In this document: piece by piece, positions 29,643-37,057 of the stretch | Numbering within the stretch: the stretch's first letter is position 1 | Layout: every line of letters begins with the position of its first letter | Made by a program: the position numbers and the translations under genes | DNA from: Coxiellaceae bacterium | GTDB taxonomy: Bacteria; Pseudomonadota; Gammaproteobacteria; Coxiellales; Coxiellaceae | Length of the DNA stretch: 64,000 bases | Direction: 5' to 3' | Assembly (NCBI GenBank): GCA_029212925.1 | Contig: JARGOB010000001.1 | Coordinates: 62,001-126,000 of the forward strand | The notes under the pieces: generated by a model | The model's input: the letters and a program-made list of their open reading frames with translations, nothing else | What the model was told of the DNA's origin: nothing | Databases searched by the model: none

Positions 29643-31019
29643 TTAGGGTGAGGCTATATTAGGTTGGTTGCAAATGTGTTGACAGAAAAAAGCTGCTGAT
29701 AAGCACCTCATTAACCCTATTCTAATCTCGCGCACAATCGTTGAGTCTAATGAGGTGATCTGAGGGTATTTTTTAATTAAGTCAAAAGTATTTTGTTTGT
29801 TGTAGATGTTCCATATTATTTCACTGGCCTCAGGTGATAGTGAAGCTAACTGTTGCTGCCAGTCAGGAATATTATGATTGTATTGTAAATACCAATCAGG
29901 CGCTTGTTCGCCACGGTAAGGGTTCATACGAATGGGGTCGGGAACAATGCCGGCTAAACCTTCTCGTACCAAGAGACGTTGTTCAAGTGTGCTGCTTCCT
30001 TTACGGTAAACCCATTGGGGCACGTTGTAGCAAAATTGTTTGATTGGCAAAGTGTCGGTTGGGTCGAGTGTTTTTACGTTATGATACTGCTCAATGGCAT
30101 ATAGGCTCGCCCGACGTGGCCACATTTGAGGAGGCTGTATAAGTTTGTGGTGCGGATTATTATTTTGCCGGTTAATGATATTTTTAAGCATTATTTTGGC
30201 CTTGCTAAGCTTTGACTGGCCCCTCCAAGAGATGGTTCCATTGCCAGCACCACCGTTTAATAGTATTTTACAGTTTTGAGAGTTGGCAAACTTCAGGCTG
30301 CCAATAAACCACTCACTGTTTACAACATTTCGAACCGGTTGGTCGAGGGTGTTGTATAGGGGGGTTAAGCGATCAAAAACATTGCTTTTTGGGCAGGAGG
30401 TAAAATTATGATGAGTTATATTGGCGTACTTTTGAGTGAGTGATTGTACTAAGAGTGTTTCATGGTTTCGCCAGCCTTTCCTGTAGCTCTGTTCTGTCAG
30501 CAGTGCTTGAGGGCAAGCGGTAATGGTGTGCAGCTTTTGGTTGGAATTCATAAGCAATTGCGCAGCTATTGCGGATACTGATGAGGAGTCAAGGCCACCA
30601 CTTAGATGGCTATAGATAGGAGAGTCGGGTTGCAAGCAATCACTAACAGATTTTGAAAATATTTCAATGAAGGCCTGATAGTAATCATCGCGTTTATTGA
30701 GCTTCAAGTCGCGTTGACAGTTTTCAAGTTGCCAGTATTTTTTTATAGTTAAGCCATTTTTATCGACTGTAAGATGGTGTGCAGCGGGTAGTTTGATGAT
30801 TTCATTATAGCAAGTGTGCATATTGGGTGAGATGCCTAATGAAAAGTCTTGTAATAACTGCTTATTGATGCTTAGTTGTTTGATGTGCTGTGAAATTTGA
30901 GGTAAAGAATTGGCGGCATAAAAACAGTTTTTGTTGGAGTTACTGTAAAAAAAAGGGTATTTTCCATTATGATCGGTAGCAGCAAATAAGCGTTTTTTTT
31001 TTATTGTCCCAGATAGCAA
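29643..31019 (-). CDS. Asparagine-synthetase/lasso-cyclase-like protein, ATPase part (downstream of frameshift)
   Basis: Carries the ATP-pyrophosphatase domain of asparagine-synthetase-like enzymes: PPi loop LSGGLDSSSVSAIA, then ILLNGGAGNGTISWRG, a segment type I associate with the lasso-peptide-cyclase-like subgroup. It also contains the end of the N-terminal domain (DHNGKYPFFYS). Its own apparent start is a TTG inside the preceding frame, so it is best read as the continuation of the gene that starts at 31341. A run of ten A at 31002-30993 (minus strand) separates the frames; losing one A would give a single product of about 565 aa with WDNKKKRLFAATDHNG across the join. It could be a recent pseudogene, a slippage-expressed gene or a base-call error. 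Such enzymes activate a carboxylate with ATP and form an amide. Confidence 0.75.
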   Translation of the reverse strand: MLSGTIKKKRLFAATDHNGKYPFFYSNSNKNCFYAANSLPQISQHIKQLSINKQLLQDFSLGISPNMHTCYNEIIKLPAAHHLTVDKNGLTIKKYWQLENCQRDLKLNKRDDYYQAFIEIFSKSVSDCLQPDSPIYSHLSGGLDSSSVSAIAAQLLMNSNQKLHTITACPQALLTEQSYRKGWRNHETLLVQSLTQKYANITHHNFTSCPKSNVFDRLTPLYNTLDQPVRNVVNSEWFIGSLKFANSQNCKILLNGGAGNGTISWRGQSKLSKAKIMLKNIINRQNNNPHHKLIQPPQMWPRRASLYAIEQYHNVKTLDPTDTLPIKQFCYNVPQWVYRKGSSTLEQRLLVREGLAGIVPDPIRMNPYRGEQAPDWYLQYNHNIPDWQQQLASLSPEASEIIWNIYNKQNTFDLIKKYPQITSLDSTIVREIRIGLMRCLSAAFFCQHICNQPNIASP

Positions 31020-31341
31020 AAGTAAAATTTCCCTGCAGATGTTGAACGCAATTATCCCCCCATTTTAAGTAGGCGATTGTGATCAATGCTATATCTGTCA
31101 TCGCTGTTGGTTGGTGTAATTTTGAGGCTAAGGTTGAGCGTTCGATAAGAAAGGTATCACCCACAGTTATTAGTTGCGAGGGTTTATGCTGGAATGTGGC
31201 TGTGTTAGAAATATTAACCATAACGCTGCTTCGCTGGTTAATATTTCCTAATAATATTGCCATAACTTCTGTTATTCGTGTGATTATGTTAATTGTCTGG
31301 CTGACAGCCCAGTTGACAGTCAGAAATATCACCTGGGCCAT
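30967..31341 (-). CDS. Asparagine-synthetase-like N-terminal domain (upstream of frameshift)
   Basis: 124 aa ending soon after the A10 tract. DIALITIAYLKWGDNCVQHL then GNFTFAIWDN is the typical end of the class II amidotransferase-like N-domain of AsnB relatives. The catalytic Cys2 of true glutamine-dependent enzymes is absent (the protein starts MAQVIF). Like lasso cyclases and beta-lactam synthetase, it should therefore not use glutamine as amine donor, but join two parts of a substrate. There is no obvious ribosome site at this ATG, whereas a good one (CAGGAAA) serves a 36-codon frame starting at 31399 that overlaps it, suggesting coupled translation. It belongs with the downstream part at 29643-31019. 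Confidence 0.7.
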   Translation of the reverse strand: MAQVIFLTVNWAVSQTINIITRITEVMAILLGNINQRSSVMVNISNTATFQHKPSQLITVGDTFLIERSTLASKLHQPTAMTDIALITIAYLKWGDNCVQHLQGNFTFAIWDNKKKTLICCYRS

Positions 31342-31399
31342 TGTGTGTTAGCGAGCTATCTAGATAAAAAAAATGCGGTGTAGTCCATTCGGGTCTCAT
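31289..31399 (-). CDS. 36-codon frame before the cyclase-like gene (speculative peptide precursor)
   Basis: ATG with a well-spaced CAGGAAA ribosome site; ends inside the start of the cyclase-like gene in another frame. The peptide has WTTP at 5-8 and a Thr at 18, then Asn20 to the end, NGPGDISDCQLGCQPDN. Lasso precursors usually have a YxxP-like leader motif, Thr at -2 and Asp/Glu at core residue 7-9; here Thr18, Asn20 and Asp27 (core position 8) would fit. Against this, Asn is an unusual first core residue, no RRE or leader-protease gene is present, and the overlap is odd. It may equally be only a translated leader. Confidence 0.25.
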   Translation of the reverse strand: MRPEWTTPHFFYLDSSLTHNGPGDISDCQLGCQPDN

Positions 31400-31547
31400 T
31401 GTTTATGTTTCCTGTTGCTTTTCGAGATATATTATTATAAGTAGATAACAAGTATAGTGCAATGAGAAGTTACAAAGTACTGCACCAGGGGTATTAGATA
31501 GGGTTTAAAGGTAGAGGTGCAATGGTTAAATTTCATAAGCGGATAAT

Positions 31548-32399
31548 TTAATTATGCTTGGTGGTTGTTTGTGACAGTGTCGTTTTGATGGTTTTGATGA
31601 TTATTTTGCTGGTGGGGTTGTTGTGTTTGTCGGGCCTATAAACCAAGCAAATTTCATCTTTAAATACGGGGGCATCTTTGAGTTTTGTGAGTTGCTTGTA
31701 TTGTTGAGCGACACGTGTTGGCAGTAGGCCATAGCCAAGTCCTAATGATGTGAGTTTGGCGACTACTTCTAAATTAGACGATTTAAGTGAGCCATCGAAA
31801 TTCATTTTTCGCTGTAATTTTTTAAGTAGGTATTGTGATTGACTTAGGTTTTCATCATAGATGAGTTTGGCTTGAGTATTTTTTGTGTGGAAGAGGGTGA
31901 CTTCGTCATGGTATAGCTTGCGAATTACCAGGTCGGGGTGTTTGACCGGGTTAACGATGATGCCAAAATCAGCTTCCCAGCTAATGATTTTTTCTGTCAT
32001 TTCTCTTGATAGACCATGGATAAAGTTAAAATTGAGTCCAGGGAAGTGAGCTTGGAGTTGTGGCATAAAGCGTTCAAAGGTGTAAAGAGCGACTGAAGGG
32101 TGAGCGGCAAAATTATAGCTGCCGTAAACCATGCCAGAGGCTGGGTCGGCAATGTTTTGCGCTTGCTGCCATTCGTGTAAAACGCGACGAGATCGCTGCT
32201 TAAATTCTTCGCCGAGCTTTGTTAGCTGAATACCATTTTTCAGCCTTATGAGTAACTGCCCTCCGAGTTCATTTTCCAGGCGTTTTATCGCATAACTCAA
32301 CGCTGGTTGAGATATACCAATGATTTCAGAGGCTCTCGTGATATTGAGGGTTTCACTGACGGTTACGAAGTATTTGATATCATTCATCATTAGAGACAT
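31548..32399 (-). CDS. LysR-family transcriptional regulator
   Basis: 283 aa. The N-terminal winged helix-turn-helix is typical (MNDIKYFVTVSETLNITRAS, then IGISQPALSYAIKRLENELG); the effector-binding domain follows. Helical positions 60-80 link to dimerisation. It is transcribed away from the isonitrile operon, with 82 bp between starts, the usual position for a LysR protein controlling the divergent operon and itself. Several ATGs are clustered at the start (MSLMMND), and no strong ribosome site selects among them. Confidence 0.93.
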   Translation of the reverse strand: MSLMMNDIKYFVTVSETLNITRASEIIGISQPALSYAIKRLENELGGQLLIRLKNGIQLTKLGEEFKQRSRRVLHEWQQAQNIADPASGMVYGSYNFAAHPSVALYTFERFMPQLQAHFPGLNFNFIHGLSREMTEKIISWEADFGIIVNPVKHPDLVIRKLYHDEVTLFHTKNTQAKLIYDENLSQSQYLLKKLQRKMNFDGSLKSSNLEVVAKLTSLGLGYGLLPTRVAQQYKQLTKLKDAPVFKDEICLVYRPDKHNNPTSKIIIKTIKTTLSQTTTKHN

Positions 32400-32423
32400 A
32401 AATAGATTTTATCACAACAACTA

Positions 32424-32441
32424 AAATAAGTCATTTTATTT
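32424..32441. promoter_or_regulatory. Candidate LysR operator between regulator and isonitrile operon
   Basis: AAATAA-GTCATT-TTATTT, a perfect 6-bp dyad with a 6-base centre in the 82-bp divergent promoter region. It contains the ATAA-N6-TTAT core often bound by LysR proteins (T-N11-A type). The assignment rests on position and symmetry only. Confidence 0.45.
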
Positions 32442-32481
32442 CTACCTAGAAAGTCTGTAGTTTCTTCTTTCGGAGAAACGA

Positions 32482-33480
32482 ATGAAAAACACACGATGCA
32501 ATCGAGTAACAGATAATACGTTGGCACTAAAGATTTTACATGAAATACGGCAATTTCGGCGTGTTCATGCACTCAATGAATCATGTACCAGCGCATGTTC
32601 ACTATGTTCAGAGCAGCATATTGAAACCGTTATGCGGGCAGTTAGCCGTCATGATGCGGTAACCTTTGTATTACCCGCTTTTCCAGGAAAATCACCTAAT
32701 CATGAAAAAGTGTTAGGCGTATTACCTGACTATGCCGAGCGTCTGTCGCTGATATTCTTGAATGACTTAGCCAAGACGATAAAGTCCTTTTATGCGCCCG
32801 GAGTCAAAATAATATTATGCTCAGATGGGCGAGTGTTTAGTGATATTGTCGGCATGCAAGAGCGTCACGTAACCGCCTATCAGCAAGCACTGCAAACAAT
32901 GATAGATGACATGTCATTAACGTCGCTATCTTGTTTTAATCTTGAGGATCACTACAAAAATTTACATTACATGCAGATGCGTGATGAGCTCATGAAACGG
33001 TATGGCTGTACACTGGATTTTCTCAAAGATAGCGTCCGCAATGGAGCGCAAGCATTCGCGACTGCGGAACAACGGCAAACTAACCAATTATACCGTGGCA
33101 TAACGCGATTTTTATTTGAAGATGCTATCTATGCTGGTGTCACTGATAGTCGCACCGCTCTTCAAAAGCGTTCACGTGCAAAAGCCTATGAAGTCATCAG
33201 ACGCAGCAATGCGTGGACTGAGTTAATTGCAGATATTTTTCCCGATGCGGTTCGATTATCTATTCACCCACAAGCCTGTGGTTCAAAAAAATTGGGCATT
33301 CGTTTAATTGCTAATGAAAGTTGGATGACACCGTGGCACGGCGTTGCTGTTGAAACGCCATCGGGTTTTGTGCTACGCAAACGCCATGAGGCAGAAGCGA
33401 TGGGCGCTGTGTTGGTTTGCAGTTCGAACGGCAAGCCGAGTCACTATCAATTAACAACAGAACTGCCATTAGTAGCCTAG
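32482..33480 (+). CDS. Isonitrile (isocyanide) synthase, PvcA/IsnA family
   Basis: 332 aa. Members turn the amine of L-tyrosine or L-tryptophan into an isonitrile, taking the carbon from ribulose 5-phosphate. The family blocks are very clear: FVLPAFPGKSPN, KVLGVLPDYAERLSLIFLN and IILCSDGRVFSDIVG near the first third, and a C-terminal segment WHGVAVETPSG. Whether Tyr or Trp is used cannot be read safely. The ATG has a CGGAG site. It is the first gene of a four-gene operon with an Fe(II)/2OG oxygenase, an FAD monooxygenase and an ATP-grasp ligase, under a divergent LysR gene. Related pvcAB/lvcAB gene pairs occur in Pseudomonas and Legionella. Confidence 0.95.
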   Translation: MKNTRCNRVTDNTLALKILHEIRQFRRVHALNESCTSACSLCSEQHIETVMRAVSRHDAVTFVLPAFPGKSPNHEKVLGVLPDYAERLSLIFLNDLAKTIKSFYAPGVKIILCSDGRVFSDIVGMQERHVTAYQQALQTMIDDMSLTSLSCFNLEDHYKNLHYMQMRDELMKRYGCTLDFLKDSVRNGAQAFATAEQRQTNQLYRGITRFLFEDAIYAGVTDSRTALQKRSRAKAYEVIRRSNAWTELIADIFPDAVRLSIHPQACGSKKLGIRLIANESWMTPWHGVAVETPSGFVLRKRHEAEAMGAVLVCSSNGKPSHYQLTTELPLVA

Positions 33481-33490
33481 GAGTCGTCAT

Positions 33491-34327
33491 ATGAATTATC
33501 GCATCGCGCCACTAAAACCTTTTGGTGTATTGATTGCACCCATCAAACAATCCGTGCATATACAAACACTCAATATTAACCACCTAAGAAATGTATATAG
33601 GCGTGAATGCCTTATTGTCTTGCGCGGATTTGAGAGTTTTAAACACAGCCATGAATTGGCGAGTTATTGTGAGCAGTGGGGGCAAGTTAGCCTGTGGCCA
33701 TTTGGTGAAGTATTAGAATTGATTGAGCAACAAGATCCAAAAGATCATATTTTTGATAATAGCTACATCCCGATGCATTGGGATGGAATGTACCGCCCGG
33801 AAGTGCCAGAGTATCAGATTTTTCATTGTGTAAAAGCGCCATTGTCTGGGCAAGGTGGCAGAACGCTTTTTGCGAATACTTTATTGGCTTTGCAGCATAC
33901 CCCAGCGAAAGTGAAAGATGTATGGCGGCAAGTAACAGGTATTTATCAAAGAAAAATGCAGTATTATAACAGTAAAACGATATCCCCTATTATTACTCAG
34001 CACCCTCGTAGCGGTAAACCGGTTATCCGCTACAATGAGCCGCATTGTCAACAGCGTGGCAAATTTATAAATCCACCAGATCTAGCATTTACAGGGGTCA
34101 CGCCTCCTCAATTAACAGCTGTTCACAACAGTTTAAGGCAGGCGTTGTATTCATCCAATCATTGTTATGCGCATGAATGGCAATCGGGTGATGTTGTGAT
34201 TGCTGATAATTTTTCATTGTTGCATGGGAGAGAAAGCTTTGTATCAAAATCACCGCGGCATTTACGGCGGGTGCATGTGTTGAGTGATCCACCGTTTGAT
34301 AACCCTGGATTGGAGTCTCATCAGTGA
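33491..34327 (+). CDS. Fe(II)/2-oxoglutarate-dependent oxygenase, PvcB/IsnB (TauD-like) family
   Basis: 278 aa. The non-haem iron facial triad is visible: H96-x-D98 in MHWDGMYRP and a distal H245 in SLLHGRES. A downstream arginine-rich segment (RHLRRVHVL) would bind 2-oxoglutarate. PvcB/IsnB enzymes act on the isonitrile amino acid made by the partner synthase, typically oxidative decarboxylation or desaturation to a vinyl isonitrile, or a ring-forming variant. AGGAG lies eight bases before the ATG, which follows the synthase stop by 10 bp. The 3' end overlaps the monooxygenase start by four bases. Confidence 0.94.
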   Translation: MNYRIAPLKPFGVLIAPIKQSVHIQTLNINHLRNVYRRECLIVLRGFESFKHSHELASYCEQWGQVSLWPFGEVLELIEQQDPKDHIFDNSYIPMHWDGMYRPEVPEYQIFHCVKAPLSGQGGRTLFANTLLALQHTPAKVKDVWRQVTGIYQRKMQYYNSKTISPIITQHPRSGKPVIRYNEPHCQQRGKFINPPDLAFTGVTPPQLTAVHNSLRQALYSSNHCYAHEWQSGDVVIADNFSLLHGRESFVSKSPRHLRRVHVLSDPPFDNPGLESHQ

Positions 34328-35736
34328 GTGCGTTGTTAGCAGATATTGTTATTGTCGGTGCAGGTCCGGTTGGTTTGTTGTGTGCTTATTTGAGTCAGGT
34401 GTGTGGTCTGAGTACTATCATCATTGATAAGTCAGAAGGGCCTTTGAAAGTAGGTAGAGCGGATGCGCTAAATGCTCGTACATTACAATTGCTTGAGATA
34501 GTCGGTTTGTTCAATGATCTTTATCCACAAGGTAAAACCTGCAATACCAGTTCTGTTTGGGCCAATGGTAAGTTTGTATCGCGTCAGTCCAGTTGGTGGC
34601 AATCACTTGAGGGTTGTTTGCATAAACATTTTTTAATGTTAGGGCAACCACACCTGGAAAAGTTGCTGGATGATAAATTGACGGCATTAGGTGCGGGGGT
34701 TATTCGTGCAGCGCAAGTAACAGATATTGCATGTGATGCAGCCGGTTGTTTGACGACGCTTTCTAACGGCGACACAGTGCAATCGCGTTATGTCATTGGT
34801 GCGGATGGCGCACGCTCGTTTGTTCGGCAGCATTTTAAAGTACCGTTTGCTATTGTGCGACCTAAAATAATATGGGCTGTTATTGACGGGGTAATTGATA
34901 CGGATTTCCCTAAGGTGCCTGAGATTATCGTGTTTCAAGTGGACACATCGGATGTGGCCTGGATTCCTCGCGAAGGCGAATTGGATCGCTTTTACGTTAG
35001 AATGGATACAAAAGAGTTCACACGTGAAGAGGTGATTAATAAAATTAATCGCGCAATACAGCCTCATACTCTGCGCTTTAAAGCAATAAAGTGGTGTTCA
35101 CAGTTTGCTGTGAAGGAGTCTGTGGCTGATAAATATATTATTAATAAACGTGTTTTTTTGGTGGGCGATGCCTGCCATATTCATTCGGTTAATGGCGGTT
35201 TAGGTCTTAATACAGGCCTGGCTGATGCTTTCAATCTAATATGGAAATTACATAGCGTAATCAATCACAATGCGGCTGATGAGCTATTGATGAGCTACGA
35301 GGTGGAGCGAAAAGCGATAGCTCACGCAGTGATTGAAACCTCTGGTAAGCTGGTGCGGTCAACGCGTGATTCGGTCAATGGAACGCATGCAACAGATTAT
35401 GTCGATATCATCCGGCAACGTGCAAGGTATATTACCGGAATGGGGGTTCGTTATGGTGCGAGTGGTATGTGTGGCACTCGGTTATTTGATTTTCCAGTAT
35501 GGCAAGATAATGCTGAGACGCGTGTGTATTCTTTATTGGACTATACGCAATTTACCTTGCTTGTTTTTTCTGACGCAGCAATCAAACTGAATGTATCTGA
35601 TGGTGTTAATGTTATTCAAATTTATTCTCGCTGCACACCCAACGTTTATTGGACAAAGGATCAGCCGTATACAGGTCAAGCTGTATTGGTGAGGCCGGAT
35701 GCTTATATCGAATCAATACATACCTATGAGGAGTAA
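34324..35736 (+). CDS. FAD-dependent aromatic monooxygenase (PHBH/phenol hydroxylase fold)
   Basis: 470 aa. Rossmann FAD motif IVIVGAGPVGLLCAYL at the N-terminus, the DG motif VIGADGARSFVR, and the GD motif FLVGDACHIHSVNGGLG followed by NTGLADAFNLIWKL. These are the hallmarks of flavoprotein aromatic hydroxylases. The start is a GTG that overlaps the previous stop (GTGA), so the genes are translationally coupled. In this operon it most likely hydroxylates or epoxidises the aromatic or vinyl part of the isonitrile product (inference). It is not homologous to PvcC of Pseudomonas by fold type, so the product probably differs from paerucumarin. Confidence 0.9.
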   Translation: MSALLADIVIVGAGPVGLLCAYLSQVCGLSTIIIDKSEGPLKVGRADALNARTLQLLEIVGLFNDLYPQGKTCNTSSVWANGKFVSRQSSWWQSLEGCLHKHFLMLGQPHLEKLLDDKLTALGAGVIRAAQVTDIACDAAGCLTTLSNGDTVQSRYVIGADGARSFVRQHFKVPFAIVRPKIIWAVIDGVIDTDFPKVPEIIVFQVDTSDVAWIPREGELDRFYVRMDTKEFTREEVINKINRAIQPHTLRFKAIKWCSQFAVKESVADKYIINKRVFLVGDACHIHSVNGGLGLNTGLADAFNLIWKLHSVINHNAADELLMSYEVERKAIAHAVIETSGKLVRSTRDSVNGTHATDYVDIIRQRARYITGMGVRYGASGMCGTRLFDFPVWQDNAETRVYSLLDYTQFTLLVFSDAAIKLNVSDGVNVIQIYSRCTPNVYWTKDQPYTGQAVLVRPDAYIESIHTYEE

Positions 35737-35739
35737 TGC

Positions 35740-36969
35740 ATGACCAGGCCTATTATTATTGAGCCGCTGTCATCGGGCGGTGCTTTAGCACCTGCTTTTA
35801 AAGCACGGGGAATCCCTGTGATTGCGGTTAAATTGAAAGCGTCACCTTGGCGTGGTTTCGGCTCAACACTGCAAACGTCGGATTTTCTCGCCGTTATACC
35901 TGAGCAACCCGGTTTAGTAGATATACTAAAAAAATACAACCCTATTGCAGTGATACCTGGTATTGAAGACGCGGTTCCATTAACAGAACAGTTGGCTGCT
36001 GAGCTAGCGCCTCATTATGCTAATAATCCAGATAAGTTACAACATAGATTCCATAAAGCATTAATGCAACAAGCGTTGCAGCAAGCCGGTGTACCGGTAT
36101 TAAAAACGCTTAATACCTGTAGCGAAAATGAGGTGCATGATTGGATTACGCAGCATGATTTACAAGACTTACCGTTGATAATAAAGCCGCCCACTTCCGC
36201 CGGCAGTGATAAAGTGTTTCATATACCTGCGCAGGGTTGTTGGCAACAGGCATTTCATCGGGTATTAAATGAACCGGCGGTGACCACAGGTATTAATAGT
36301 TCATCGGTTGTGGTGCAGGAACAGGCGATTGGCCCAGAGTTTGCCGTAGGAACAGTCAGCGCTAATGGTGAGCACTATGTGGCGCATTTGATCAAATACA
36401 ATAAGCTGACTGTTGGTCATCGCAAAACAGTGTTCGATCATGTTGAGTTGGTTGCTTATGATGAAACTATTCATAAACCATTGATTGACTACACTAAAAA
36501 ATCATTGGATGCGTTGGGGATACGGTGGGGTGCAGCACACAGTGAGGTCATTGTTACTGCGCAGGGACCACGTCTTATCGAAGTAGGTGCGCGCATGTGT
36601 GGTGGACCAACAGTTGAAGCGGCAAGAGCAGCTACGGGTAGTAGTCAAGCGGATAAGTGGGCAGAAATTTTTGCTAATGGTGATGTTATATCAAAACAGT
36701 ATGTTGTTAATAAAACGGTTGTGCCGGTTTTTTTAAAGTCACCAGCATCGGGTAGAATGATCAATGCAGAAGTATTTGATGAGGTTGCTACTCTGCCTAC
36801 GCTGTTGAATGCTTATATATGGTATGAAAACAATGACTGTGTAGTGCAAACAGTGGATTATTTAAGTGCAATTGGTATTGTGGTGTTGGCGGGTGACCGT
36901 GAAACTGTTTTTGATGATTATAAAAAAATAAGACAAATGGAATCGAATTTAGAGGTGTGTACTCTATAA
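35740..36969 (+). CDS. ATP-grasp ligase (amino-acid ligase/BacD-like), last gene of isonitrile operon
   Basis: 409 aa. ATP-grasp fold: N-terminal Rossmann-like domain (PIIIEPLSSGGALAPAFKAR), central segment LPLIIKPPTSAGSDKVF that supplies the phosphate-binding lysine and loop, SSVVVQEQAIGPEFAVGTVS, and the Mg-binding end AHSEVIVTAQGPRLIEVGAR. Relatives ligate an amino acid to another amine or carboxylate through an acyl phosphate. A GAGGAG site sits just before the ATG, three bases after the upstream stop. In context it probably amidates or couples the isonitrile acid or amine to an amino acid, or alternatively protects the producer (inference). Confidence 0.9.
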   Translation: MTRPIIIEPLSSGGALAPAFKARGIPVIAVKLKASPWRGFGSTLQTSDFLAVIPEQPGLVDILKKYNPIAVIPGIEDAVPLTEQLAAELAPHYANNPDKLQHRFHKALMQQALQQAGVPVLKTLNTCSENEVHDWITQHDLQDLPLIIKPPTSAGSDKVFHIPAQGCWQQAFHRVLNEPAVTTGINSSSVVVQEQAIGPEFAVGTVSANGEHYVAHLIKYNKLTVGHRKTVFDHVELVAYDETIHKPLIDYTKKSLDALGIRWGAAHSEVIVTAQGPRLIEVGARMCGGPTVEAARAATGSSQADKWAEIFANGDVISKQYVVNKTVVPVFLKSPASGRMINAEVFDEVATLPTLLNAYIWYENNDCVVQTVDYLSAIGIVVLAGDRETVFDDYKKIRQMESNLEVCTL

Positions 36970-37057
36970 ACGTCAATAAATGATAACCTCGTAAAAATAA
37001 CGGTATTGTTTAGGTTTTACATGGCGTGGATGATAAATCGATTTACGGAGCATAAAA

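Noticed and set aside
29643..31399. A complete lasso-peptide gene cluster
   Set aside because: No leader protease, RRE protein or exporter is adjacent, and the cyclase-like gene is frameshifted, so only a tentative precursor is noted.
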